From Plantactinospora endophytica (GTDB taxonomy: Bacteria > Actinomycetota > Actinomycetes > Mycobacteriales > Micromonosporaceae), in the NCBI RefSeq assembly GCF_016862915.1, contig NZ_BONW01000002.1, positions 372,001 to 436,000 on the forward strand: DNA of 64,000 nucleotides. Reading direction: 5' to 3'. This document shows positions 40,223 through 48,850 of the stretch, piece after piece; position 1 is the first letter of the stretch; each line of letters opens with the position of its first letter. The translations under genes and the position numbers were made by a program. The notes below the pieces were generated by a model. That model was not told the origin of the DNA. It saw only the letters and a list, made by a program, of their open reading frames with translations, and searched no databases.

Positions 40223-41790
40223 CAGCGACCTCCGATCGGGTTGGGGAACGGCAGGTAGCCGGCCTGTCGGTCGGCCGCCCGCTCCCAGCGCACCAGCAGG
40301 TTCGCCTTCACCGGCAGCGGTACCCCGGCCAGCAGCGCAGCCAGCCGGGGCGGGTCGCCGAGCCGGCCGGAGGTCTCCCGCACCACCTCGCGCAGGGTTG
40401 CCCAGAGCCGCGCCTCGACCCCGGGATGTGCGTCGGCCAGCGCGCCGGCCAGCTCCACCAGATGGTTGACGAAGAGGCAGTAGCTGACCCGGTTGAACGC
40501 CTGCTCGGGGTCGTACCCGATCGCCGCCGGCAGGCGTGCGAGCCAGTCGGCCCGGCGCTCGCGGTCGAGCTTGACCCCCTCCAGGTCGCGCAGCAGCATC
40601 CGGACCGGCCGCCGGTCGGCGTCCAGCACCACCACCACGTTCTGGAGGTGGGCCTCGTGTACGACGCCGTGTCGCCACCACAGTTCCAGCACGGCCGGGA
40701 CCAGCAGCCGGACGTACGCGTCCCACCAGCCGACCGGGTCGGGCACCGCCAGCGGCGCGGCGGCCAGGGCGGCGGCGATCAGCGGCGTCTCGCCCTCGGC
40801 CAGGTGCGGACGCAGTCCACCCCGGAGGATCACCCCGTAGGTCTCGTCCAGCCCCGGCAACTCCACCGTCCGGTACGCCGGCTCCGGCAACAGCGCCACC
40901 CCGGCCGGCAGCGGCAGCCCGGCGAGCAGCCGGGTCAGCGCCACCGCGCCGGTCAACTCGTACCGGGCGTTCTTGCGGACGCAGTTGGTGATCCGGATGT
41001 GCAGGCTGGTCTTGACGAACAGGTCGGCCCGGGGCGCGTAGAGGGTGCGCACACTGGCCGTCGGGCGCAGCACCGCGCCGCCGGTGCCGAGGTCGCGCAG
41101 CCGGGGGTCGAGCGGCCGGGCGAGCGCGAACTGCCAGGGATGCACCGGCAGCACGGCGTGCCCGGCCGGCGCGGGTGGCGGATCGAGTACGCCGATCAGC
41201 TCGTCGAACGGCCCGTCCGAGCCGAGCAGCGCCTCCGGTACGCCGATCCAGCGCAGCCGCAGGCTGGTCCGCAGCTCGGGGGCGTACGCGTTCCACGACT
41301 CGACGTCACCGCTGCGCCACTTCGGGGCCGGATGCCGGGGATGACCGTGCACAAGGGACTGCTCGGAGTCCACATAGGAGTCGACGACCGGGTCGCCGGT
41401 CGGGTCCGGATCGCTGGGCGGGCGCAGCCGCAGTACCCGGTCCAGCGCGTCTCGGCTCGCCACCACCTGCCCGGCGAACTCGTCGTTGCGTACCCCCGTG
41501 CGCAGGGTCAGCTCGTCGGCGACCAGCGCGGCGAGCCCGGCCGCGTCGACCGGGGACCAGGCCCCGGCGGAGAACCGCTGCACCGGCCCCTCGTAGCGGT
41601 GCGCGCCCACCTCCGAGACCCGGGCCACCGCACAGCGCAGCAGTACGGCGCTGCGCGGCAGGCGTACCACGGCGTGTCCGTCGGCCAGGGTGATCTGCCG
41701 TTCCGGGCCGGCGACCTCCCGCGCGACGCAGCCGAGCAGGGTGTGCGTACTGGCGACGTCGGCGGTGGGCCGGGACACAGCGGCGGTCAT
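40219..41790 (-). CDS. IucA/IucC-family NIS siderophore synthetase
   Basis: 523 residues. KTSLHIRITNCVRKN (about 256-270) is the ATP/substrate motif, HGVVHEAHLQNVVVVLD (about 368-384) the hallmark HG..EAH.QN block, and LLRDLEGVKL the metal-binding region. NIS synthetases adenylate a carboxylate such as citrate and condense it with an amine or alcohol. ATG 41790 follows GGAG (41797-41800). It lies 40 bp after the other synthetase gene. It is shorter than the first synthetase and lacks its acidic N-terminus. Confidence 0.93.
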   Translation of the reverse strand: MTAAVSRPTADVASTHTLLGCVAREVAGPERQITLADGHAVVRLPRSAVLLRCAVARVSEVGAHRYEGPVQRFSAGAWSPVDAAGLAALVADELTLRTGVRNDEFAGQVVASRDALDRVLRLRPPSDPDPTGDPVVDSYVDSEQSLVHGHPRHPAPKWRSGDVESWNAYAPELRTSLRLRWIGVPEALLGSDGPFDELIGVLDPPPAPAGHAVLPVHPWQFALARPLDPRLRDLGTGGAVLRPTASVRTLYAPRADLFVKTSLHIRITNCVRKNARYELTGAVALTRLLAGLPLPAGVALLPEPAYRTVELPGLDETYGVILRGGLRPHLAEGETPLIAAALAAAPLAVPDPVGWWDAYVRLLVPAVLELWWRHGVVHEAHLQNVVVVLDADRRPVRMLLRDLEGVKLDRERRADWLARLPAAIGYDPEQAFNRVSYCLFVNHLVELAGALADAHPGVEARLWATLREVVRETSGRLGDPPRLAALLAGVPLPVKANLLVRWERAADRQAGYLPFPNPIGGRW

Positions 41791-41830
41791 CGACTGCTCC
41801 TTTGCCGCGAGCGGCCGTGCCGGTTCGCCG

Positions 41831-43648
41831 TCACCGGTCGGACCGAAGATAGTTGGGGCCGGTACGCAGGTAGTACTTGTTGATGTCGGTGCATCCGGTG
41901 CGTTGCTTGGGCAGCAGCGTGCCGGCGGTCAGCATCGCCTTGACCGGCAGATGTTCGGCGGTCAGGACGCGTTCGGTGAGCAGCCGTGCGGCGGCGTACC
42001 CGTCCCAGCCGGGCAGCCCGGGGGAGTCCGGGGTCGGGGCGGCGGCCCAGCGGTCGCGGGCGGCGAGCAGCCGGGGGCGCAGCGCGGCGCCCGGGGACGG
42101 CACCGGCACGCCCCGGTCGGCCAGGGCCCGCAGCGGTGCCGCCGCGGCGAGGTGCAGGGTGATCGTGGTGAACACGTCGGCCAGCTCGCCGGGGTCCGTG
42201 ATCCACATCCGGGCGTCCCGCAGCGCCGGCCCGGGCCGCCGGACCAGTCGGGCACCGTCGTTGTCCTTGTAGAGCAGCCGGATCCGTGCGCCGCCGCCCG
42301 GCCCGGCGCCGTTGTCGACCACGGACGGGTCGAGGACGAGGTGGATGTTCTGCTGGTGCGCCTCCAGCGCGATGCCGTGCCGCAGCCAGAGGAAACAGTG
42401 CCAGTCGACCAACAGGTCCAGATAGGACTCCAGCAGCGGGCGCGGGTCCGGCCCGGCCACCCGCTGCGCAACGGTACCGCCGGCCGGGTCGTCGGCGGCC
42501 AGCGCGGCGACCGGGACCACGGTGCGGCCGGCCAGCTCGGCCGGGAAGCGGCGGACCAGGAACGACCGGAGGTCGTCGCCGGCATCGCCGTGGCAGCTCT
42601 CGTCGGCGTGCAGGATCCGGCCGGCGAACGCCGGCTCGGCGGCGGCGATCCGGGCCAGCAGCCGGTGCAGTTCGGCGCCGTCGACCAGGGTGCCGGGCGC
42701 GATGGTACGGACGTTCCGGGCTCCGAGCGTCGCCGTGGCCAGCGGCAGCTTCAGATGCGTGTACGGGTCGGCGACCAGCGCCACGGTCCGGGTCGACAGG
42801 GTCGGCCGGACGAGCACCTCGGGCAGGTCGACGCGGACCGGCAGCCCGCGCCGGTCGGCGGTGACCGGGTGCACCGGCAGCAGCACGGTCTCCGGCTCGC
42901 CGGACGGCGGCCACCACTCCGGCAGGGCGCCGCGCAGGGTCAGCCCGGCCCGGGGTACCGGCAGCCAGCACAGGACGAAGGTGGGGGCGTGTTCCGGGGC
43001 GTACCGGAGCAGGTCGGCACCGGCCAGACCGATCCGGGCCCGGCTGGTCGGATAGACGGGATGGTCACACCTGGCGGCCAGTACGTCGTCGAGCAGCGCC
43101 CCGGCCATGCCGGTCGTCGCGCCCCCGGTCGATGTGCCGGCGCGGGCGGCGAGCACCTCGGCGTACACCCGGGAACGGGTCTGCGCGGCGAGCCGACGGG
43201 CCGCGAGATCGTCCCGGCACTCGGCGCGGAACGCGTCCCAGCCCGCCTCGGCCTCCGGATCGCCCCCCGGAGCCAGTACGTCGAGCAGCCCGTCGAGGGT
43301 CCGCACCACCCGGCCCGGCTTCCCGGAACCCGTCGCGCCGTCGGGCAGCACCATCAACTCCGGACGCGCGGTACGCAGCTCGTGCTGGAACCCGTCCGGC
43401 CGGACCGGCAACCGCAGTCGGGCGCCGGGGATCCGGGTCAGCCACCCGTCGGAGCCGTCCCGAGATCCGTTGCCGGCCAACCCGAGGTGGTCCTCGCGGA
43501 GCAGCGCGTCCAGCACCCGCCGGAAGAGCTGCCGCTCGGCCCCGTCGACCTCGACCTCGGTTCCGTCGACCTCGACCTCGTCGACCTCGGCCCCAGCCCC
43601 GTCGATCTCGGCCCCAGCGCCGTCGACCTCGACCTCGGCCCCGGTCAC
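41831..43648 (-). CDS. IucA/IucC-family NIS siderophore synthetase with acidic repeat N-terminus
   Basis: 605 residues. The first 36 residues are an acidic tandem repeat (GAEVEVDGAGAEIDGAGAEV-like), then the NIS fold: LLPVHPVTADRRGL, DPYTHLKLPLATATLGARNVR (about 292-312), HGIALEAHQQNIHLVLD (about 428-444), LLYKDNDGARL and a C-terminal thumb ending TDINKYYLRTGPNYL. GTG 43648 has GGGGAGG at 43652-43658, supporting the start before the repeats. It catalyses one of the two carboxylate condensations of the siderophore, together with the following synthetase. Confidence 0.93.
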   Translation of the reverse strand: MTGAEVEVDGAGAEIDGAGAEVDEVEVDGTEVEVDGAERQLFRRVLDALLREDHLGLAGNGSRDGSDGWLTRIPGARLRLPVRPDGFQHELRTARPELMVLPDGATGSGKPGRVVRTLDGLLDVLAPGGDPEAEAGWDAFRAECRDDLAARRLAAQTRSRVYAEVLAARAGTSTGGATTGMAGALLDDVLAARCDHPVYPTSRARIGLAGADLLRYAPEHAPTFVLCWLPVPRAGLTLRGALPEWWPPSGEPETVLLPVHPVTADRRGLPVRVDLPEVLVRPTLSTRTVALVADPYTHLKLPLATATLGARNVRTIAPGTLVDGAELHRLLARIAAAEPAFAGRILHADESCHGDAGDDLRSFLVRRFPAELAGRTVVPVAALAADDPAGGTVAQRVAGPDPRPLLESYLDLLVDWHCFLWLRHGIALEAHQQNIHLVLDPSVVDNGAGPGGGARIRLLYKDNDGARLVRRPGPALRDARMWITDPGELADVFTTITLHLAAAAPLRALADRGVPVPSPGAALRPRLLAARDRWAAAPTPDSPGLPGWDGYAAARLLTERVLTAEHLPVKAMLTAGTLLPKQRTGCTDINKYYLRTGPNYLRSDR

Positions 43649-43670
43649 CGCACCTCCCCGTACCGACTGA

Positions 43671-44870
43671 TCATTCGTCGATTGTCCAGCGGTGTGCGGC
43701 CCGGAAGTCGCGGAGTGCCTCGCGTACGGTCGCCGGATCGGGGCCGATCGCGTGCAGCGCGGCCAGATAGTCGCGGTTGGTACCGGTCAACGGGGCGGCC
43801 ACCCCGACCGTCCGCAGTGGACGCGAGCCGAGCCGTACGCCGGCCGGCCCGGTCGCGTCCACCGGACCCGGCGCGGCGACCAGCGTGCCGGAGCGGTCGG
43901 CGCAGACCCACTCGACCCGGGCGTGCCGGGGTACGCGTACCGGGTCGGGCAGGGCCGGCAGCGGGTCGCCGGCGTGGATCCGGAGGACGTGGGCGAAGAG
44001 GGGCAGGTCGAGCAGTTCGGCCATCACCAGGTCGACCCGGTCGCCGATCAGCCGGTAGTTGACCTCGATCAGCCGGGCCCGGCCGTCGGACACCACGAAC
44101 TCGGTGTGGCAGGCGCCGAAGCCGACGCCGAGTGCGTCGAGCTGGGCGAGCACCTGGGCGAGTACCGGTGCCGGCAGCTCCGGCGCCCAGTCGAGGGCCT
44201 CCTCGGTGAAGGTCGGCGGTGGGCCGAGGCCGGTCCGCCAGCCGCCGACCACGGCGATCCGCTCGCCGTCGCCGAGGGTCTCCAGGGTGTGCAGATCGCC
44301 GGCCAGGTACTCCTCGACCAGCAGTGCCTGGCCGGGGCGCCGGCCCCGGATCTCGGTGACCCGGCGGAGCAGCTCGGAAGGACCGTCGACCAGGTAGACG
44401 TCCTCGCTGGCCACGCCCTCCCGGGGTTTCACCACCGCCGGGAACGGCACGGTCGCCGCGCGGCCGGGGTCGTCGTCCGGGCCGAGCACCACCGCCGCCA
44501 CCCGGTCCAGTCCGGCGTCGGCGACGGTACGCCGGGTCAGGTGCTTGTCCTTGCCGCGCAACGTCGCCCGCCAGTCCTTGCCGGGCAGTCCGAGATAGTT
44601 TGCGGCGAGCGCGGTGGGGGTCTGTAGGTGGTCGCTGTTGGACAGCAGCGCGAGCGGCGGATCGCCCCGGTATACGGCGTCCAGCACGGCGCGGACGTCC
44701 CGGACGTCCGCACCGGACACCTCCGCACCGGAGAGTCGCGTCGGGTCGGTCGGCCAGGCGGCGGGCTGGTCGGTCAGAACCGTCACCGGCAGCCCGAGCC
44801 GGTCGGCGGCCGGCAACAGACCGTCGAGTACCGAGTCGGTGGGGTTGAGCGCGGTCAGGTAGAGCCGCAC
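43671..44870 (-). CDS. ATP-grasp ligase, first gene of the siderophore operon (PvsA-like)
   Basis: 399 residues. The N-terminal VRLYLTALNPTDSVLDG leads to an ATP-grasp domain: RGKDKHLTRR, PFPAVVKPREGVASEDVY (ATP-binding Lys), QALLVEEYLAGDLHTLET and FGACHTEFVVSDGRARLIEVNYRLIGD with the Mg2+-binding Glu/Asn. ATP-grasp ligases join amino-acid-like units; in vibrioferrin clusters PvsA does so with two NIS synthetases and a decarboxylase, the same set as here. GTG 44870 follows GGAAGG by seven bases. No MFS exporter gene (PvsC) is present. Two iron-box-like sites lie upstream. Confidence 0.85.
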   Translation of the reverse strand: MRLYLTALNPTDSVLDGLLPAADRLGLPVTVLTDQPAAWPTDPTRLSGAEVSGADVRDVRAVLDAVYRGDPPLALLSNSDHLQTPTALAANYLGLPGKDWRATLRGKDKHLTRRTVADAGLDRVAAVVLGPDDDPGRAATVPFPAVVKPREGVASEDVYLVDGPSELLRRVTEIRGRRPGQALLVEEYLAGDLHTLETLGDGERIAVVGGWRTGLGPPPTFTEEALDWAPELPAPVLAQVLAQLDALGVGFGACHTEFVVSDGRARLIEVNYRLIGDRVDLVMAELLDLPLFAHVLRIHAGDPLPALPDPVRVPRHARVEWVCADRSGTLVAAPGPVDATGPAGVRLGSRPLRTVGVAAPLTGTNRDYLAALHAIGPDPATVREALRDFRAAHRWTIDE

Positions 44871-45162
44871 GGACGAGCCTTCCCCGGCGGTGCCGTCCGG
44901 GTGCCGGTGGAGGCGGCCCGGGCCCGGCGACGACCGGCGCGTGCACGATAGGACACCGGACCCCACACGTTCTTTCGTACTAAGGTAAGCCTCTCCTACT
45001 TCGTAGTGAGGGTAGCCTTGCCCAGTACCGAAAGGAAAGTCTGAACCCGATCACGGTGTGTCGTGTCGCCCCTGGTCACCCACTTCGGCTCGACGGGCTG
45101 CCGGACATTGTGGCCGGCCCCGGCCCCGGTAGGCGGCTCGGCGGGATGTCGGTAGGCACAGC
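44871..45162. promoter_or_regulatory. Iron-responsive control region of the siderophore operon
   Basis: Two sites resemble the 19-bp IdeR/DmdR iron box (TTAGGTTAG...CTAA): TAAGGTAAGCCTCTCCTAC at 44981-44999 and TGAGGGTAGCCTTGCCCAG at 45007-45025, each matching at about 13 positions. They lie 111 and 137 bp upstream of the ATP-grasp start. Rightward frames in 45030-45160 have no support as genes. Confidence 0.75.
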
Positions 45163-45210
45163 GAACCCGGGCGGTGGGTGCTCAGGTCGCGGCACCCACC
45201 GCCCGGGTTC
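45163..45210. terminator. Perfect 19-bp hairpin after the csbD-like gene
   Basis: GAACCCGGGCGGTGGGTGC (45163-45181) pairs exactly with GCACCCACCGCCCGGGTTC (45192-45210) around a ten-base loop. It is 11 bp past the stop of the leftward CsbD gene: an intrinsic terminator. Confidence 0.88.
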
Positions 45211-45221
45211 TCGGGTGGAAC

Positions 45222-45416
45222 TCAGGGCCGGAACGCGTCCCGGGTGTCCCGGGCGGCGTCGCCCACGTGGTCACCGGCCTGCTTGACGTTGGCCTCGGTC
45301 TGCTCGGTGGCGCCCTCGGCCCGTAGCCGCTCGTTGCCGGTCGCCTCGCCGACCTTCTCCTTGGCTGCTCCGGCCACTTCCTCGATCTTGTGCCGGACCT
45401 TGTCTCCTATGCCCAT
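45222..45416 (-). CDS. CsbD-family stress protein
   Basis: 64 residues: MGIGDKVRHKIEEVAGAAKEKVGEATGNERLRAEG followed by an amphipathic tail. It has the CsbD pattern (KxxGxxKexxGxxtgn...l..eG). CsbD proteins are small hydrophilic general-stress proteins of unknown mechanism. ATG 45416 has GGAGG just upstream. It is monocistronic with a strong terminator and divergent from the membrane-stress operon at 45740. Confidence 0.92.
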   Translation of the reverse strand: MGIGDKVRHKIEEVAGAAKEKVGEATGNERLRAEGATEQTEANVKQAGDHVGDAARDTRDAFRP

Positions 45417-45739
45417 GATGTCCTCCAGTCCGAGCCGAAGTGCTGTGCACACCTCGCTGACCTGTTAGTGCCCCTACGCACCCGACCCGAAACGGACCAT
45501 CCCGCCGGACGGCCCGATCAAGCCAACCGGAGGACCTGCCGTGCCCGAGTTGACGAATCCCTGGCCGAAACGGACTGCGGTCCGATCCGGAGGCCGGCCG
45601 AAACGGACTGCGGTCCGATCCGGAGGCCGGCCGAAACGGACTGCGGCCCGAACCCGCACCCGGCCGGCATAACCGCCGATCCCGGGGGTAGCCAGCGCCG
45701 TCGGCAGTTCGCCAGGCCGAGAGAGCTGAGGGGTCAGAA
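45417..45739. repeat. Intergenic region with three tandem 33-bp repeats
   Basis: GGCCGAAACGGACTGCGG begins at 45563, 45596 and 45629. The first two units are complete (33 bp) and the third diverges after about 22 bp. A partial CCGAAACGGACC lies near 45485. Each unit holds the dyad CGGAC-TGCG-GTCCG. The region separates csbD from the operon starting at 45740 and may hold both promoters. Confidence 0.8.
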
Positions 45740-46360
45740 ATGACGCGAGGAGCGAACGCGGAGTCGTCGGGTGACGGTCACCGGTCCACGACCCAGGTCG
45801 CCCGGCAGGGCGCGACCGAAACCGGGCAGCGGGCGTCGCAGATGGGCGGCGGCCTGGCGCACTCGGCGGCCGACCGGGGACGGGACGTCGCCGGGGAGGC
45901 GGGCCGGCAGGCGCAGCAGTTGATGGGCCAGGCGTCGACGGAACTGAAGCAGCAGGCCGGCGCACAGCAGCACCGGGCCGCCTCCGGCCTGCGGGCACTG
46001 GGCGAGGAACTGCGCGCGATGTCCGAGCGCACCGACCGGCCGGGCATGGCCACCGATCTGGTACGGCACGCCGCCGACCGCGCGCAGCAGGCGGCGCAGT
46101 GGCTCGACCAGCGGGAACCCGGGATGGTGGTGGCCGACGTGCGGGACTACGCCCGACGCAACCCCGGACTGTTCCTGGCCGGTGCCGCCATCGCCGGCGT
46201 GCTCGCCGGGCGGCTGACCAGGAGCCGGGACGTCCTGCGCGGCGACGACCAGCAGTCGTCGATGGGACATCCGGACGGCATGCGAGGCCGCCCGGGCAGC
46301 GCGCCGTCCGGCCCGTCCGGGTCGACGACGGATGGCCAGGCATACGGAGTACCCCGATGA
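45740..46360 (+). CDS. Helical, one-span membrane protein of a stress operon
   Basis: 206 residues. The N-terminal part is rich in Gln, Ala and Gly and amphipathic (QVARQGATETGQRASQMGGG), resembling LEA or apolipoprotein-like helices. One hydrophobic segment (NPGLFLAGAAIAGVLAG, about residues 145-161) and a disordered tail follow. It is the first gene of a three-gene overlapping operon with DUF1469 and DUF3618 proteins, a common actinobacterial arrangement linked to membrane stress or stabilisation. ATG 45740 is preceded by a weak GAGGGG-like purine run. Confidence 0.8.
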   Translation: MTRGANAESSGDGHRSTTQVARQGATETGQRASQMGGGLAHSAADRGRDVAGEAGRQAQQLMGQASTELKQQAGAQQHRAASGLRALGEELRAMSERTDRPGMATDLVRHAADRAQQAAQWLDQREPGMVVADVRDYARRNPGLFLAGAAIAGVLAGRLTRSRDVLRGDDQQSSMGHPDGMRGRPGSAPSGPSGSTTDGQAYGVPR

Positions 46361-46827
46361 GCGTCCGAACCGGCGGGCTCGGCGCGGGCGCCGACGGACT
46401 CGGCGCGGGTCGGGAAGCGGGGCGGGAGCGGGATCCCGCGCAGGCGTCGATCGGCGAACTGCTCACCGCGGTCACCCGGGACACCTCGACCCTGGTCCGG
46501 CAGGAGATCCAACTGGCCAAGGTGGAACTGCGGCAGGAGATGCGTACCGCCGGCCGGGTCGCCGGGATGTTCGGCGGTGCGGCCCTGGGCGCGCTGATGG
46601 TGCTGCTGTTCCTGTCGTACGCGCTGTGGTGGGGACTGTCGAACGTGATGGACCAGGGCTGGGCCGCGCTGGTCGTGGCCGGGGTCTGGGCACTGATCGC
46701 CGTGGTGCTGGTCTCGGTGGCCCGGCGCCAGGCCCGCAGCCTGAAGCCACTGCCGCAGACGACGGATTCGGTACGCCGGCTTCCGGCCGCCGTCCGGGGC
46801 CGGACACATCAACCGGGGGGACAGTGA
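46357..46827 (+). CDS. DUF1469 / phage-holin-superfamily III-like membrane protein
   Basis: 156 residues. SIGELLTAVTRDTSTLVRQEIQLAKVEL is the diagnostic N-terminal helix. Two transmembrane segments follow (MFGGAALGALMVLLFLSYALWW and WAALVVAGVWALIAVVLVSV). This matches the DUF1469 (putative actinobacterial holin-X) family, which despite the name is usually chromosomal. ATG 46357 overlaps the previous stop (ATGA), and its own stop TGA shares its last A with the next ATG. Confidence 0.9.
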   Translation: MSVRTGGLGAGADGLGAGREAGRERDPAQASIGELLTAVTRDTSTLVRQEIQLAKVELRQEMRTAGRVAGMFGGAALGALMVLLFLSYALWWGLSNVMDQGWAALVVAGVWALIAVVLVSVARRQARSLKPLPQTTDSVRRLPAAVRGRTHQPGGQ

Positions 46828-47468
46828 TGACGAGCGACCCGAGCCAGATCCGAGCCGACATCAACCGCACCCAGGACACGCTGGGCGCCAACATGAACGC
46901 CCTGGGCGACCGGATGAACCCGCGCAACGCCGCGAACCGGCAGGCCGGCAAGGTCCGTGGCGGTTGGCAGCGGATCCGGGAGAACGTGATGGGCAGCACC
47001 GCGCACGCCCGGGACAACGTCATGGGTGCCCGGGACAACGTCATGGGTACGGCCCAGCACGCCCGGGAGACCTCCCAGGCCCGGCTGGCGGGCGCCGGGA
47101 ACCGGTTGCAGAGCATGGGGCAGCAGGCCCGACAGCAGCCGGAGGGCCACCCGCTCGCCGCCGGCCTCATCGCCTTCGGGCTGGGCGTGATCGCGTCCGC
47201 CCTGCTGCCCGCCAGTGACCCGGAGCGGCGGATGGCCGGCCGGCTCCGCGACGAGTTCTCGGAGCACTCCGGCCAGTTGAAGCAGCAGGCCACCGGCGCC
47301 GCCCAGCAGGCCCGGGAGCACCTCCGCGAGCCCGTCCAGCAGGCCACCGAGTCGGTCAGGTCCAAGGCCGGCCAGCAGGCCGGCGGGATGCGGGAGCAGG
47401 CGCGCTCGTCGGCGCAGGAGTTGCGTGGGCAGGCCCAGGAGAAGGCCGGCGAGGCACGCCGCCGCTGA
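46827..47468 (+). CDS. DUF3618-family membrane-associated protein
   Basis: 213 residues. SDPSQIRADINRTQDTLGANMNALGDRMNPR is the DUF3618 N-terminal domain. VMGSTAHARDN/VMGARDN-type repeats follow, then one hydrophobic segment (LAAGLIAFGLGVIASALLP, about residues 111-129) and a Gln/Ala-rich helical tail with repeated QQAREH/QAGGMREQA patterns. The ATG shares a base with the upstream stop. It probably acts with the two preceding proteins at the membrane. Confidence 0.9.
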   Translation: MTSDPSQIRADINRTQDTLGANMNALGDRMNPRNAANRQAGKVRGGWQRIRENVMGSTAHARDNVMGARDNVMGTAQHARETSQARLAGAGNRLQSMGQQARQQPEGHPLAAGLIAFGLGVIASALLPASDPERRMAGRLRDEFSEHSGQLKQQATGAAQQAREHLREPVQQATESVRSKAGQQAGGMREQARSSAQELRGQAQEKAGEARRR

Positions 47469-47663
47469 CCCGCCGCCGCGTACCCGATGCCCGCCCCGGC
47501 CCCGCGCCGGAGGCGGGCATCCGGCTGATCCGGCCGCCCTGGAAGTGGAAGGTCGCGGTCATCTCCGCGTCGCTGTCGTGACCGGTCACGTTTCTGACGG
47601 CGGCCCGGCGGCCCGGCGGCCCGGCGGCGCGGCCCGGCGGCCGGCGTGGCTATGCCGACGCGG

Positions 47664-48389
47664 CTATGCCTGACAGGGGCGGTCGTTGATGGTGCAGGCG
47701 GTCGGCTCACCGTCGATCAGCGCGCCGTCGACCCGGAAGCGCACCTGCACCGAACCGCGTGCCGGTACCTGACTCGTCGCCGGGGCGGGGACGAAGGTCC
47801 AGGTGGCGCCGTCGCGGCTGGCCTCGGCGCCGTCCACCGCGCCGACCGACTGGGTCGTCCGGGGCAGGGTGATGGTCAGCCGCCAGCCGGTGGCGGGCCC
47901 CGGACCGGGGTTGCTGATGATCACCGAGGCGGTGTAGTTGAGCAGCGTCACGTCCTCGGTCGCGTACCGGGCGGCCAGGGGCGGCGGAAGCGCCGGCGGC
48001 GGGGTCGGCCGCTCCGGTCTGCTCCGGGGTGCGGCCCGGGACGGTGTCGGCGACGGAGGCAACGGCGAGGCGGCGGGCGGGGTCGCGCTGCCGGTGGCGT
48101 CGTCCACCCCGTCACCGTCGTCCACCTCGACCTCGACCGTGGGCGGCGGCGCCACGCCCAGCGGCGCGAACCCGTCCGGAGTCCGCAGCAGCGTGACGAC
48201 GACGATCGCGGTGCCGACCATCGCGACCATCGCCGCGACGATCGCCCCCATCATCAGCCGGTCGCTGCGGCGTCGCAGCGGTCGGGCGACCCGGCGGGCC
48301 AGCCGCCGTACCGCCGCCGCCCCGGCGAGCAGCGCGTCGAGGATGGCGACCGGCAGGGTACGTGCCGGTCGTTGTCGAACTTTGCGCAC
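47664..48389 (-). CDS. Membrane-anchored CBM2-like protein
   Basis: 241 residues. A basic cytoplasmic N-terminus (RRLARRVARPLRRRSDR) and one transmembrane segment (GAIVAAMVAMVGTAIVVVTLL, about 48-68) lead to a Pro/Ser linker and an extracellular domain of about 100 residues (ASVIISNPGPGPATGWRLTITLP, ATWTFVPAPATSQVPARGSVQVRFRV) of the CBM2-like beta-sandwich type. It ends CTINDRPC, a possible disulfide. GTG 48389 follows GGGAAG. It is the last gene of the leftward operon and may bind wall polysaccharide. Confidence 0.8.
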   Translation of the reverse strand: MRKVRQRPARTLPVAILDALLAGAAAVRRLARRVARPLRRRSDRLMMGAIVAAMVAMVGTAIVVVTLLRTPDGFAPLGVAPPPTVEVEVDDGDGVDDATGSATPPAASPLPPSPTPSRAAPRSRPERPTPPPALPPPLAARYATEDVTLLNYTASVIISNPGPGPATGWRLTITLPRTTQSVGAVDGAEASRDGATWTFVPAPATSQVPARGSVQVRFRVDGALIDGEPTACTINDRPCQA

Positions 48390-48460
48390 GTGACTTCCCT
48401 TTCACAGCACGGGGACGACGCGGCGTCGGCCCCGCCCAGGTCGGACCCGGGCCCGCGGTT

Positions 48461-48844
48461 CTACAGCGCCCGCAGCCCGGCGAGCACGGCCTCCAGCAGG
48501 TCCTCCGAGGGTGCGTCCAGTACCGGTGGCTCGTGGGTGTCGATCAGTCCCGCGTCGAGGAGGTCGCCGAGCAGCACCCGTACGGTGCCGACCGGCAGGT
48601 CCAGCGCGGCGGCGATCTCGGCCACCGAGAGCGGGCGGCGGCAACTGGCCAGGATGTCGGACTGCTCCGGCGTCAGCTCGGCGCGCGGCGGTACCGGCCA
48701 ACGGGTCACCACCAGCGAGATCAGGTCGAACTGTCCCCGGATCGGTTGTGTCCTGCCCCGCGTCATCGCGTACGGCCGGACCACCGGCCCGGCGTCCTGG
48801 TCGTACCAGGCGTCGTCGTGCCGACCGCCTGCACCGGTACGCAC
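48461..48844 (-). CDS. DUF742 protein (conservon CvnC-like)
   Basis: 127 residues. PVVRPYAMTRGRTQP is the DUF742 start, and LSVAEIAAALDLPVGTVRVLLGDLLDAGLI its winged-helix core. In actinobacterial conservons DUF742 proteins sit between a roadblock protein and a small GTPase. Here the GTPase (CvnD) is absent and an anchored CBM2-like gene follows. GTG 48844 is six bases after the roadblock stop. Confidence 0.92.
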   Translation of the reverse strand: MRTGAGGRHDDAWYDQDAGPVVRPYAMTRGRTQPIRGQFDLISLVVTRWPVPPRAELTPEQSDILASCRRPLSVAEIAAALDLPVGTVRVLLGDLLDAGLIDTHEPPVLDAPSEDLLEAVLAGLRAL

Positions 48845-48850
48845 CGCGTG

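Noticed and set aside
41690-44062. 790-codon rightward frame opposite the siderophore genes
   Set aside because: No motif or ribosome-binding site; two IucA/IucC genes and an ATP-grasp gene occupy the other strand.
45056-45286. Possible small rightward gene after the iron boxes
   Set aside because: It runs through the perfect csbD terminator hairpin, has no family match and lacks a convincing ribosome-binding site.
45563-45661. 33-bp repeats as a CRISPR array
   Set aside because: Units are head-to-tail with no unique spacers and no cas genes are present.
46357-46827. Prophage holin
   Set aside because: The family name includes holin, but no other phage genes occur and the three-gene membrane operon is a standard chromosomal arrangement.
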